From: Nemertoderma westbladi
Taxonomy: Eukaryota > Xenacoelomorpha > Nemertodermatida > Nemertodermatidae
Assembly: GCA_032718475.1 (NCBI GenBank)
Contig: JAUCBJ010006188.1
Location: forward strand, 1-39,372
Reading direction: 5' to 3'
DNA length: 39,372 nt
A program made the translations under genes and the position numbers. Positions within the stretch are counted from its first letter, which is position 1. Each line of letters opens with the position of its first letter. Of this stretch, positions 30,701 to 39,372 are shown piece after piece. Below the pieces are notes generated by a model. That model was not told the origin of the DNA and made no database searches. It saw nothing but the letters and a program-made list of their open reading frames with translations.

Positions 30701-32270
30701 TTATTTATCGGTGCGTCTTGCCTAACCTTGGTGTGTGGTTTACAATAATGTAACGGTGCCTCTTGCCTAACCTTGGTTTGTGGTTTACAATTATTTATCG
30801 GTGCGTCTTGCCTAACCTTGGTGTGTGGTTTACAATAATGTAACGGTGCCTCTTGCCTAACCTTGGTTTGTGGTTTAGAATAATTTATCGGTGCTTCTTG
30901 CCTAACCTTGGTGTGTGGTTTACAATAATGTAACGGTGCCTCTTGCCTAACCTTGGTTTGTGGTTTACAATTATTTATCGGTGCGTCTTGCCTAACCTTG
31001 GTGTGTGGTTTACAATAATGTAACGATGCCTCTTGCCTAACCTTGGTTTGTGGTTTACAATTATTTATCGATGCGTCTTGCCTAACCTTGGTGTGTGGTT
31101 TACAATAATGTAACGGTGCCTCTTGCCTAACCTTGGTTTGTGGTTTACAATAATTTAGGTTTACAATAATGTAACGGTGCCTCTTGCCTAACCTTGGTTT
31201 GTGGTTTAGAATAATTTATCGGTGCTTCTTGCCTAACCTTGGTGTGTGGTTTACAATAATGTAACGGTGCCTCTTGCCTAACCTTGGTTTGTGGTTTACA
31301 ATTATTTATCGGTGCGTCTTGCCTAACCTTGGTGTGTGGTTTACAATAATGTAACGATGCCTCTTGCCTAACCTTGGTTTGTGGTTTACAATTATTTATC
31401 GATGCGTCTTGCCTAACCTTGGTGTGTGGTTTACAATAATGTAACGGTGCCTCTTGCCTAACCTTGGTTTGTGGTTTACAATAATTTATCGGTGCTTCTC
31501 CTAACCTTGGTGTGTGGTTTACAATAATTTAAAGGCGCCTCTTGCCTAACCTTGGTGTGTGGTTTACAATAATTTAACGGTGCCTCTTGCCTAACCTTGG
31601 TGTGTGGTTTACAATAATGTAACGGTGCCTCTTGCCTAACCTTGGTGTGTGGTTTACAATAATTTATCGGTGCATCTTGCCTAACCTTGGTGTGTGGTTT
31701 ACAATAATTTAACGGTGCGTCTTGCCTAACCTTGGTGTGTGGTTTACAATAATGTACCGGTGCCTCTTGCCTAACCTTGGTGTGTGGTTTACAATAATTT
31801 AAAGGCGCCTCTTGCCTAACCTTGGTGTGTGGTTTACAATAATTTAACGGTGCCTCTTGCCTAACCTTGGTGTGTGGTTTACAATAATGTAACGGTGCCT
31901 CTTGCCTAACCTTGGTTTGTGGTTTACAATAATTTATCGGCGCTTCTTGCTTAACCTTCGTTTGTGGTTTACAATAATTTATCGGTGCATCTTGCCTAAC
32001 CTTGGTTTGTGGTTTACAATAATTTATCGGTGCATCTTGCCTAACCTTGGTGTGTGGTTTACAATAATTTATCGGTGCATCTTGCCTAACCTTGGTTTGT
32101 GGTTTACAATAATTTATCGGTGCATCTTGCCTAACCTTGGTGTGTGGTTTACACTAATTTATCGGTGCGTCTTGCCTAACCTTGGTGTGTGGTTTACAAT
32201 AATTTATCGGTGCGTCTTGCCTAACCTTGGTTTGTGGTTTACAATAATTTATCGGTGCGTCTTGCCTAAC
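27729..32270 (-). repeat. 45-bp tandem array, about 101 units, with higher-order structure
   Basis: Consensus 15-mer V-R-Q-(E/D)-A-P-(I/L)-(N/H)-Y-C-K-P-(H/Q)-T-K on the minus strand. Subdomains differ: 27729-29110 mixes PLHY and PLNY units, often alternating; 29160-30160 is dominated by units with Gln-Leu-Thr in place of Pro-His-Thr and a Gln-to-Lys change; 30170-30540 is nearly homogeneous PLHY; 30560-31490 is a 90-bp dimer alternation including INNC units; 31500-32270 returns to PINY-like units near the gene start. Confidence 0.95.
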
Positions 32271-32539
32271 CTCGCGAATCAAATCTGAGTCGCTACCGCT
32301 ATCCCCCGATGAAAAAACCGCAGTTTTATAATCTGGATCCATAATCTCGCGCTTCAATTCCTCCATAGTAATCGATTCCACACTATCGTCTGAGGAATCA
32401 TCTTGTGTGTTGTAATCTCGCTTGAGGTTATACCCATGTGCCATTTACAAGAATTATAAGGTACTAATTTTTTAGTAACTGTAGGCCCTCCGCCGTTTTT
32501 AGTGTAGGTTTTGCTACTTTATGAAAATATTCTGAGATG

Positions 32540-32665
32540 ACGAATTAAGCGAGCTTAGCATACGGGTACCGCTGTGGGGCGAGCCACGAATTAAGCGAGC
32601 TTAGCATACGGGTACCCCTGTGGGGCGAGCCACGAATTAAGCGAGCTTAGCATACGTGTACCGCT
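32540..32665. repeat. 46-bp tandem triplicate upstream of repeat gene copy 2
   Basis: Unit begins acgaattaagcgagcttagc and ends gtggggcgagcc, starting at 32540, 32586 and 32632 (third incomplete). Copy 1 of the locus has a single unit. The phrase gtggggcgagccac, a 4-bp-stem hairpin, spans each junction and occurs again at 33520. Confidence 0.9.
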
Positions 32666-33199
32666 GTTTAAAACGTTGTCTGTCAGTCGGTTTGTCTGTC
32701 GGCCAATAACTCCTTAAATTAAAACAAACTTGGTTCACATGTAGTCTGTCGAATGTCTGAAATATTATTTCCGTAGGCGGACTCGGTAGTCCTATAGTCC
32801 CTCGCTAGAGGGCCACTAGGCAATGGTTGAAATGGTGGTAACATTGTTCTGTTTTCTTTATACTGGTTAGGGTTCACTTACTGCTTTAATTAGGGCTAGG
32901 GATGCCACACTTCTATGCACTTGTAGTCTGTGAGGTCCACCAGAGCTTCAAGAGCAAAAACAATTGTTAGCCCGCATAAAACCAAAATTTATTTTAATAA
33001 AATTTGTGAACCTTTCGAAACAAATAACTAGCTAGTAACTAAAAATGACGAGGGCCAATGAAGTTCTGTAAAGCAATAATTTTTTTAAACATCTGTTATT
33101 CCCATGTGTAATTAATTATAATCATGAAGATTTTGTTCTTCAAAATCAATCGAAGAAAGGTAGTAAGTATTAAATAGTTACTATAATTCTGGAACCTCG

Positions 33200-34120
33200 C
33201 AAAACTTTGGTAACTTTGGATGCCGTTAAGTGCTTTGTTGTACGAAGGTAAACCCCGCCCACCGGTATATTAGGCTACTTATATTTATACGTAAATAATG
33301 CCTCCTGTCAACGGAAACCAGGCCAAGTTTTAGCACGGAATTGTTCTCACAAAAGAAACATTTAATCTCAAAGGTTAGGATCTCAGGGATGAGTTAATAA
33401 GAAGGCTTTTAAACGCTTTGGTACGTTATGGGGACAAACCATAATTTCAATTATAGTTTGCTAATGATACAGTAGGGGAACAGGGGTCTTCGTGAAACAA
33501 CTACAACTACACGAAATATGTGGGGCGAGCCACATAGTCTGGAGAGCCTTTGCGTGGGGGTTTAATTAGTAGACAGTGTGTCGACATTAGATTGGAATAG
33601 TATGAACTCCATTAAGTCGTCAATCTTTACTGAAAAGGAACCAAATTTGGTACGCATAGTCAATCAAAGGTGTAGAAATAAATTATACAAACAGACTACT
33701 ATAGTTCTTCTGTCGGACACTAGGGGGCGAATAACCATATCAACTAATTGTAACGCTACGCAAAGGTTCATCCAGATTTCGTGTTGCGCGAAGGCCCTCC
33801 GAACGTTGTACATTGTTACCATGCTATTTATTTATTTGGCTGATAAGTAAGATTAAAGCCAATTTTGTCATAATTAAAACCCCGACCATACGGAAATAAA
33901 AATAGTGTAACAGATTAGTTATATATTATTTAATTAACAACATATGAAGTTATTTTATCAGGATAAACACGTGTAATTAACATTAATAAACCGATTAAAT
34001 TATGTAAATCAATAAAGAAAACCACGAAAAGTAAATAATATGCAAGGAAATAGATAAAATACATTTTAATATCCCTTTCATTTGTGGCTACTTTATTGCA
34101 CTACGATACTTGTGACTGTT
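33200..34120. other. Intergenic, no clear gene
   Basis: A 90-codon plus frame at 33578-33850 has no recognisable motif or repeat. It lies just beyond the duplicated block. I see no splice or domain evidence to call it. Confidence 0.35.
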
Positions 34121-34126
34121 GTAGGT

Positions 34127-34317
34127 GTACAATGTACAGCCGTACAATGTACAGCCGTACAATGTACAGCCGTACAATGTACAGCCGTACAATGTACAGC
34201 CGTACAATGTACAGCTCTACAATGTACAGCCGTACAATGTACAGCCGTACAATGTACAGCCGTACATTGTACAGCCGTACAATGTACAGCCGTACAATGT
34301 ACAGCCGTACAATGTAG
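34127..34317. repeat. 15-bp minisatellite (cgtacaatgtacagc), about 12.7 units
   Basis: Nearly invariant units with two single-base variants (agctctac near 34213, gtacattgtac near 34262). The unit holds the near-palindrome gtacaatgtac. Because 15 is a multiple of three, frames on both strands remain open; no coding evidence beyond that. Confidence 0.95.
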
Positions 34318-34329
34318 AATGTAGCTACA

Positions 34330-34890
34330 TGATATCGATGTAATCAAAACAAAGTTTCATTCAAACCGACGCACTATTACTAAAATGTACCATTAATTAA
34401 ATTGCAATAAACAATTAATTTCCTAATCTAAAATTATCGTACTTGGTGTTATATATATCGCATTTCATATCATTAATTAATAATATAGGCCGCCTACTAC
34501 ATTCAATGTTATGAGAATCTGCTGATGAATGTACAATACAATGTACGACAACAAATATATTCTGACTTTATTTCATACCGAATATATACGCCATAAAGGC
34601 CAATAATATATATTACATGATATGTTCGAGTAAAGAATAAGTTTCAAAGTGCAATAAAAGTAGCCAGAAATAATGAAAATTAAGTTTCATTTCACATTAA
34701 TATTGGATGTAGAAATATAATAATAATATAATATTCCCGATCTTCCCTTCTGAATAAAGTGCTACTTTATTTACAATACTCCATGTAGTTAAACATCGCT
34801 TTATGTAATATAGTAATGGATGATATTTGAAATCCAACATCCTCAATTATCAATTGAATGAACATGACGAATTATTCGAGTTTTACTGTC
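34330..34890. other. A/T-rich spacer between two minisatellites
   Basis: No gene or element is recognised. A short echo of the first minisatellite (atgtacaatacaatgtac) lies near 34530. Confidence 0.4.
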
Positions 34891-34892
34891 GA

Positions 34893-35211
34893 AGTCACAT
34901 TCTCTATAGTCACATTCTCTATAGTCACATTCTCTATAGTCACATTCTCTATAGTCACATTCTCTATAGTCAATAGTCACATTCTCTATAGTCACATTCT
35001 CTATAGTCACATTCTCTATAGTCACATTCTCTATAGTCACATTCTCTATAGTCACATTCTCTATAGTCACATTCTCTATAGTCACATTCTCTATAGTCAC
35101 ATTCTCTATAGTCACATTCTCTATAGTCACATTCTCTATAGTCACATTCTCTATAGTCACATTCTCTATAGTCACATTCTCTATAGTCACATTCTCTATA
35201 GTCACATTCTC
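34893..35211. repeat. 15-bp minisatellite (agtcacattctctat), about 21 units
   Basis: Units are identical except for a 7-bp insertion near 34970 that shifts the phase. The perfect homogeneity indicates recent expansion. The minus strand reads as tandem IENVT and then YRECD pentapeptides, the change coinciding with the 7-bp insertion; there is no unique flanking coding sequence. Confidence 0.95.
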
Positions 35212-35214
35212 ACA

Positions 35215-35615
35215 AATAATCATGACAAATACAAAATATAATTATTTTTGAAATTCTTTTTTTCAGAAAGAGTTTCAAAGGTTATTCTTCGAGACATGAA
35301 ACAATCGATTACGGTTATTCCGAATATCTATAAATAACAACTGCCGTTGCAATCGAGCAAAATATAACAAATTAATTATGATAAAGGGTGTATGGGTAAC
35401 TCAATAAAGCGAACAGAAATAAAGAGATAAGAAAAAATCCACGCATTAATGGTGAGTACGATATTACGCACATGCTGAGTCGGTGTATATTAGTACAAAC
35501 TGAAAATTTGGAAATCGAGAATACGGTGATTTTTAAATAAAACTAGCACACAGGGGATGCTGGAGCCGAATAATTTATGAGTCTAACATTTGATAATAAC
35601 TATTATATACGTTGC
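35215..35615. other. Intergenic DNA
   Basis: Nothing recognised. Confidence 0.4.
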
Positions 35616-35616
35616 C

Positions 35617-35734
35617 TTTGTTCATAATAGCACTTTATAGCGTTACGGCACGAGTGATTTTGTTTCCCGAGCGACAGCGAGCGAAATAATAGAAAGAGGG
35701 CCGTAAAAGCTTTAAAGTGCTAATTATGAACAAT
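35617..35734. mobile_element. Small foldback (hairpin) element
   Basis: ttgttcataatagcactttatagcgttacggc (35618-35649) is mirrored by an imperfect reverse complement at 35700-35733, with a ~50-bp loop containing cccgagcgacagcgagcg. Both the arrangement and the cgagcg-agcgag loop word recall the centre of the palindrome at 25959-25975. Confidence 0.6.
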
Positions 35735-35739
35735 GGCGA

Positions 35740-36545
35740 ATCTAATTTTATTTATTTGTGTAGAATTATTAGTAGTTTTGCACTTAAACTTTCTAAAACA
35801 ACCTAATAATGACGCGGTGACATACTGGATATACTGGAAATACATAGTAAAATGTATGGCGTAGGGCCATACTGAGAAATAATGTCGCACTGCGATATAA
35901 AGCTGGAAAATATGTCGCCCTGGCGATTTGGTAGTGCGAAATTAATTCGACACAAATAAATAAATAAATCATACTGTTCTAGAACAGTGTGACTAAGTGT
36001 ATTAACACTTAAGTGCATAACAGCACACAAGTGGATTAGAACTGGGAGAAAAACCAAACTAGAAAAATAGAGTAAACATCAAATATAATAACTTTAATAA
36101 TAAAGATATTTGCTGCTGCGTAGTTTCGTAAAAAGCCAAAATTAACAATAAACATTTATAATATATTTCATGTTAATAATGTAATATATCACACTATAAT
36201 AACGAAACTTACAATAAACTATAATTAATTACCATATAATAAATTAGCACCCGAATAATAAACATTGATAATTATAAGTCAGTGTTTTGATTACCGACAA
36301 CAGTCAGACACCAGACAAACAACCTAATAATAAGTAACTGATCAAGCTTCATCCAATACACGGATCGTTTCAACTTATATGCATCTTGGACAAAATTAAT
36401 GTTTTGCAAAAAATAATAAAAAATGTTGGGATGACGCAATTTCATATTTCGGAGGCGGATACCGTAAGTTTTGCACTAACAAGGAAAGGAAGTATTTAGC
36501 GGCAAAAAGCCCCATTCTTTGGATTACATAATAACCTAATTTTAC
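35740..36545. other. A/T-rich intergenic DNA
   Basis: No gene is seen. An 84-codon minus frame at 35803-36057 has no recognisable motif. Confidence 0.4.
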
Positions 36546-36549
36546 AGGG

Positions 36550-36653
36550 TGTGGAAAATTTTATATTTGGGACATAGTTTCGTAATCTGGGTGTTAAAAT
36601 TCCCACGAAAGGGAACGACACTCAGATGGCCGAATAGACTCCTTTCTTTCCAC
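36550..36653. repeat. Imperfect palindrome
   Basis: gtggaaa near 36551 pairs with tttccac near 36647, and tctgggtgtt (36587-36596) with aacgacactcaga (36614-36626). The centre is ttcccacgaaaggga. The word gtgttaaaattcccacga parallels gtgttaaaatgccaacga next to the palindrome axis at 25973, so it may be a diverged relative. Confidence 0.5.
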
Positions 36654-36659
36654 AGTTGT

Positions 36660-38465
36660 AAATAAAGACATAAACTTGGACTATCAACTTACATGCTTTT
36701 ATTAAAAGGAATGTTTGTGATTTTCTTTACATCAATTTACTGCTGTATTAAAAAAAAATTATTTATTTATAAAAAAAAACCTAGAATTATTCAAATACAC
36801 AAAATAATTATATATTATTAGGGGAGAAATATTATTTTTTACGATTCCGAGGTATTTTATGTACCGATCACCGGTGAAGTTAATTAAGAATCGAGATAAT
36901 AGTGAAAAATACTTATACTTTCTCCCCTTGTAATACGTTACTTTATTCTTAAATTGATAATTTTTGGTTGCTTAATTTGTTAGTGTTTGTTCCAAATGAA
37001 AGTGAACTGTTGTATATTTCTATATTGCAGTTCTTGAATCTTGAATTGCAGCTCATTTTCCATAGTTACAGCGATTCCAATTATTGTTTGATCCAACTCC
37101 TGGTGCCGCTTTATCCAATGTGAAATAATTATGAAATATTTATGACGTACCGTGCTGCGCGGAGCGTTCACTTCCCACTCTTTACTCGGTGAGTCAGAAT
37201 ATTCATATTCGGGGGATTGCGAAAAATTAACAATTTAAGAATAAAAACAATTTATATATACTTTTTAAACACTAGCAAGTATAGCTACCATCTAAAAAGC
37301 TACCATAAAAGCTAGTTAATATGAATTAACATACTACTGCTAGACATATTACAAAAACACCATCTAGGCAGCACATTTAGTTAGAACACGTAACACAATT
37401 ATAGGTACGAAAACACACGTGGTACTACAAGAGGCTGACTACAATACTATTTAATATTAATTCGATACACCCCGGGGTAGGATATAATTAAGGTGTAATA
37501 CTGGTGTAATATTAAAATAATTAATTAATAATTATTTATATATAATTAAGGTGTAATAGTTAAATGCGGGGTAAAATGGTAACCAGTAAAAATTACAGCT
37601 GATGTAATAAATATAGATAAAAACAATGAATATTTTATTCTACCATAAATGAATACTCACATCTTCACAATTAATTACAAATATAAATTTAGAGCAACAT
37701 AAAATAGTGTGGAAATAAAGCTGTATTATTTCTCGCTGTATGTTGCTGAGGCTGTTTTAGGATCTCCAGCCTGCACTACGGTCTGGGAACCCAGAACAGG
37801 CAGGTTGGAACCCATCGACTATATTTAAACCATTTTGACCCAACTGTACCATTAGGTACGAACATGGTAAATATTTAATTAAGTCAAACATCCTTTAGAG
37901 TTCTGCTTTAGTTAACAATATCCAAGTAGGCTTATGAGCTACTGCGTGACAGCTGTGCAATTAGTCTACCTGGACTAGTATATTCTCAATAACTATGCTG
38001 GGTGGCAAACCTCTTAAAAAATTTGTCATATGTCCGACCCCTGACATATCCAACCAATCACAATTAATAGGTAATTGTTTTAATACCGAATGAGATGGCT
38101 TGTTTAAAAGCCCTTAGGTACAATTTGGCCACCGGGCATGCAAGGTAAGTCTACGTTAACGGCTATGTTTACAGACTAAATCCATTCTTACAGGTAGAAT
38201 CACAGGAAGGGTACAGCTCTCCTTCAAAATAGATTAAATATTACGCGCAGGGATTATCAATTTTTACATATCTTATCAATATGTCTACGGATATAATTAA
38301 TTCATTTAATTAACGTAACCACTATCATCTAAGACACAATAATATACAATATATTTGCATCAGTATTGATTTCTATATAACGGACACACTATAATGCGTA
38401 GCGATGTAAATCTCTGTATTATAAAATGAATCTGTTTATCAATCAGGACCAGTGTCGTTTAGCAG
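36660..38465. other. A/T-rich intergenic DNA
   Basis: Long stretch with no recognisable frame, RNA gene, tandem repeat or element end. Confidence 0.45.
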
Positions 38466-38725
38466 ATGTTACCTATACGTTTCCTCTCACATACCGGCTG
38501 GGCCAAGAAGAACAGGCCGATAAGTTCTACGACATGTTACATCCATAGTGCCTGCAGAGTGGTGCTGGGTTTAGACAATTCTGGAAGGCCCATATCACTA
38601 TTGTTTGATTCCTTGTTTATGGGCTTTGCATTTTTATTAAATAAATGCTGAGCAGCACCCTGGTGTATGTACCATAAAGGCTCTACTGCTACTCGGAATA
38701 AACTTACCTTCAGATAAGTTTTCAT
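38466..38725 (-). pseudogene. RTE-like LINE scrap (thumb/C-terminal region)
   Basis: The minus frame reads MKTYLKVSLFRVAVEPLWYI and, further on, GLPELSKPSTTLQALWM. These parallel 'LK-x-x-LFRA-VE-x-LLYG' and 'Y-G-x-(L/I)P-x-(L/V)STTL-x-x-RR' of RTE-type RT C-termini (compare TIPPVSTTLRERRL in the 5.7-kb copy). It is short and decayed. Confidence 0.5.
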
Positions 38726-38729
38726 TCCT

Positions 38730-39240
38730 GGTTATTTTCAAAGCCTCGACCTAAATAGTTTAAAGTTTTGACAACAAAAATTGATTTTACCGATAAATAA
38801 GACTTGTACTACAACTCGCCAGTTGTCTATTGCAGTGTTCTAAAAACACTGCGCAATTATCACGGTATTGCATCAATTCAGCTTGACATGGGATGGCAAA
38901 ATTAAAAAGTAAAACGGATAACCTTTACACGCCTGGAAGATTCTTTAGAATCTTTAGAACACCTAGCACTTGTACTGGTGGGAATCTTAAATAATAATAT
39001 CAAAATTCTTAAATTTGTATTTCCAAATATCTATAATTATAAAAAAATAATATTATATCGTATTATCTATCAACTTCTCTTCGTATTATGCAATATAGTA
39101 TTCCACACCATTTATTATTACATTTGCTAAAGTTACTCAAATATATTTTAAACATCATCTTTACACAACGATTATCCTGATATAATAATAGAAGTAATAT
39201 TACCGTAGATATGTTCAGTTGCAGTCAATCCCAATACTTT
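38730..39240. other. A/T-rich intergenic DNA
   Basis: Nothing recognised apart from a short duplicated phrase 'attctttagaatctttaga' near 38940. Confidence 0.4.
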
Positions 39241-39245
39241 AAACA

Positions 39246-39372
39246 AACCGTCATATAACCGCTAACTGCTATAAATAACCGTCATATAACCGCTAACTGC
39301 TATAAATAACCGTCATATAACCGCTAACTGCTATAAATAACCGTCATATAACCGCTAACTGCTATAAATAAT
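39246..39372. repeat. 31-bp tandem repeat running off the window end
   Basis: Four essentially identical units beginning aaccgtcatataaccgctaa and ending gctataaat. The array continues to the last base, so its true length is unknown. Confidence 0.95.

Larger units (their letters stand above)
27581..32444 (-). pseudogene. Tandem 15-residue Cys-repeat protein, copy 2 (about 101 repeats, frame broken)
   Basis: Starts at an ATG at 32444 with the same kind of acidic N-terminus (residues 1-58: DDSSDDSVES, MEELKREIMDP, SSGDSGSDSD), then VRQDAPINYCKPQTK repeats. A TAT-to-TAG change at 32154-32156 stops translation in the third repeat. Further down are a 2-bp deletion near 31499, a 16-bp partial unit near 31145-31160 and a 1-bp deletion near 28714. 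Between these points the repeat frame is open for long stretches, including more than 2.4 kb from about 31140 to 28715. The last part, open to 27581, ends in a hydrophobic tail. Either the gene is dead, or exons skip parts of the array, or some breaks are assembly errors; the sequence alone does not decide. Confidence 0.6.
27370..33200 (-). repeat. Segmental duplication, copy 2 (expanded repeat locus)
   Basis: Same-orientation paralogue of 11166-13390. Unique flanks match on both sides; the interior differs mainly by growth of the 45-bp array from 12 to about 101 units. A private 46-bp triplicate at 32540-32665 has also been added upstream of the gene. Confidence 0.85.

Noticed and set aside
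27717-32270. CRISPR array
   Set aside because: Units are contiguous 45-bp direct repeats without unique spacers, in a eukaryotic context.
33578-33850. 90-codon plus-strand gene
   Set aside because: Composition resembles translated noncoding DNA and no domain is visible; kept only as a note in the intergenic entry.
34082-34347. Protein-coding genes over the gtacaatgtacagc minisatellite
   Set aside because: Four overlapping frames on both strands are open only because the unit is 15 bp; there is no unique flanking coding sequence.
34843-35241. Protein of IENVT/YRECD pentapeptides over the agtcacattctctat minisatellite
   Set aside because: The same period artefact; the peptide changes where a 7-bp insertion shifts phase, which purifying selection would not tolerate.

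Overview
The window looks like AT-rich, intron-containing animal DNA, most likely from a marine invertebrate. Non-LTR retrotransposon relics, TIR/foldback elements, a tRNA-derived SINE and minisatellites fill much of it. Bacterial gene organisation is absent. The retroelement mix and the frequent 'taggcctac' words remind me of echinoderm or hemichordate genomes, but that is only an impression.

Layout. 0.8-5.3 kb: degenerate reverse-transcriptase C-terminal modules (minus), an integrase-like N-terminal fragment (2.2 kb) and a TIR element (3.48-3.84 kb). 5.75-8.05 kb: a 5'-truncated RTE-like LINE with a long open RT frame (minus). 8.4-8.7 kb: a 12-bp minisatellite. 9.0-9.4 kb: last exon of a coiled-coil gene (minus), with a paralogous exon at 24.3-24.7 kb. 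11.2-13.4 kb: first copy of a duplicated locus holding a gene for a protein of twelve 15-residue Cys-containing repeats (minus). 13.7-16.2 kb: LINE tails, a SINE, a TIR element with TAA target-site duplications, and a second probable MITE. 16.4-18.57 kb: a second, 3'-truncated RTE copy (plus). 18.6-23.8 kb: a CR1/Jockey-like LINE (minus) split by another LINE (plus). 25.4-26.5 kb: a roughly 1.1-kb palindrome carrying RT fragments in both arms. 27.4-33.2 kb: second copy of the duplicated locus, in which the 45-bp coding repeat has grown to about 100 units and the frame is broken. 34.1-35.2 kb: two different 15-bp minisatellites. 35-39 kb: AT-rich DNA with two small hairpin elements, one LINE scrap, and a 31-bp tandem repeat at the window edge.

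The host-gene candidates are two paralogous pairs. The first is the 15-residue repeat family: an acidic Ser/Asp-rich N-terminus, then tandem 15-mers with one Cys each, then a hydrophobic tail. I do not recognise it from any named family. Copy 1 is intact over 252 codons. Copy 2 has a nonsense codon in its third repeat and three frame-changing indels. The second is the coiled-coil pair, whose 3' ends are nearly identical while the upstream coding sequence is strongly diverged. No function is assigned to either. The rest is mostly mobile-element debris, and the genes do not form an operon or pathway.
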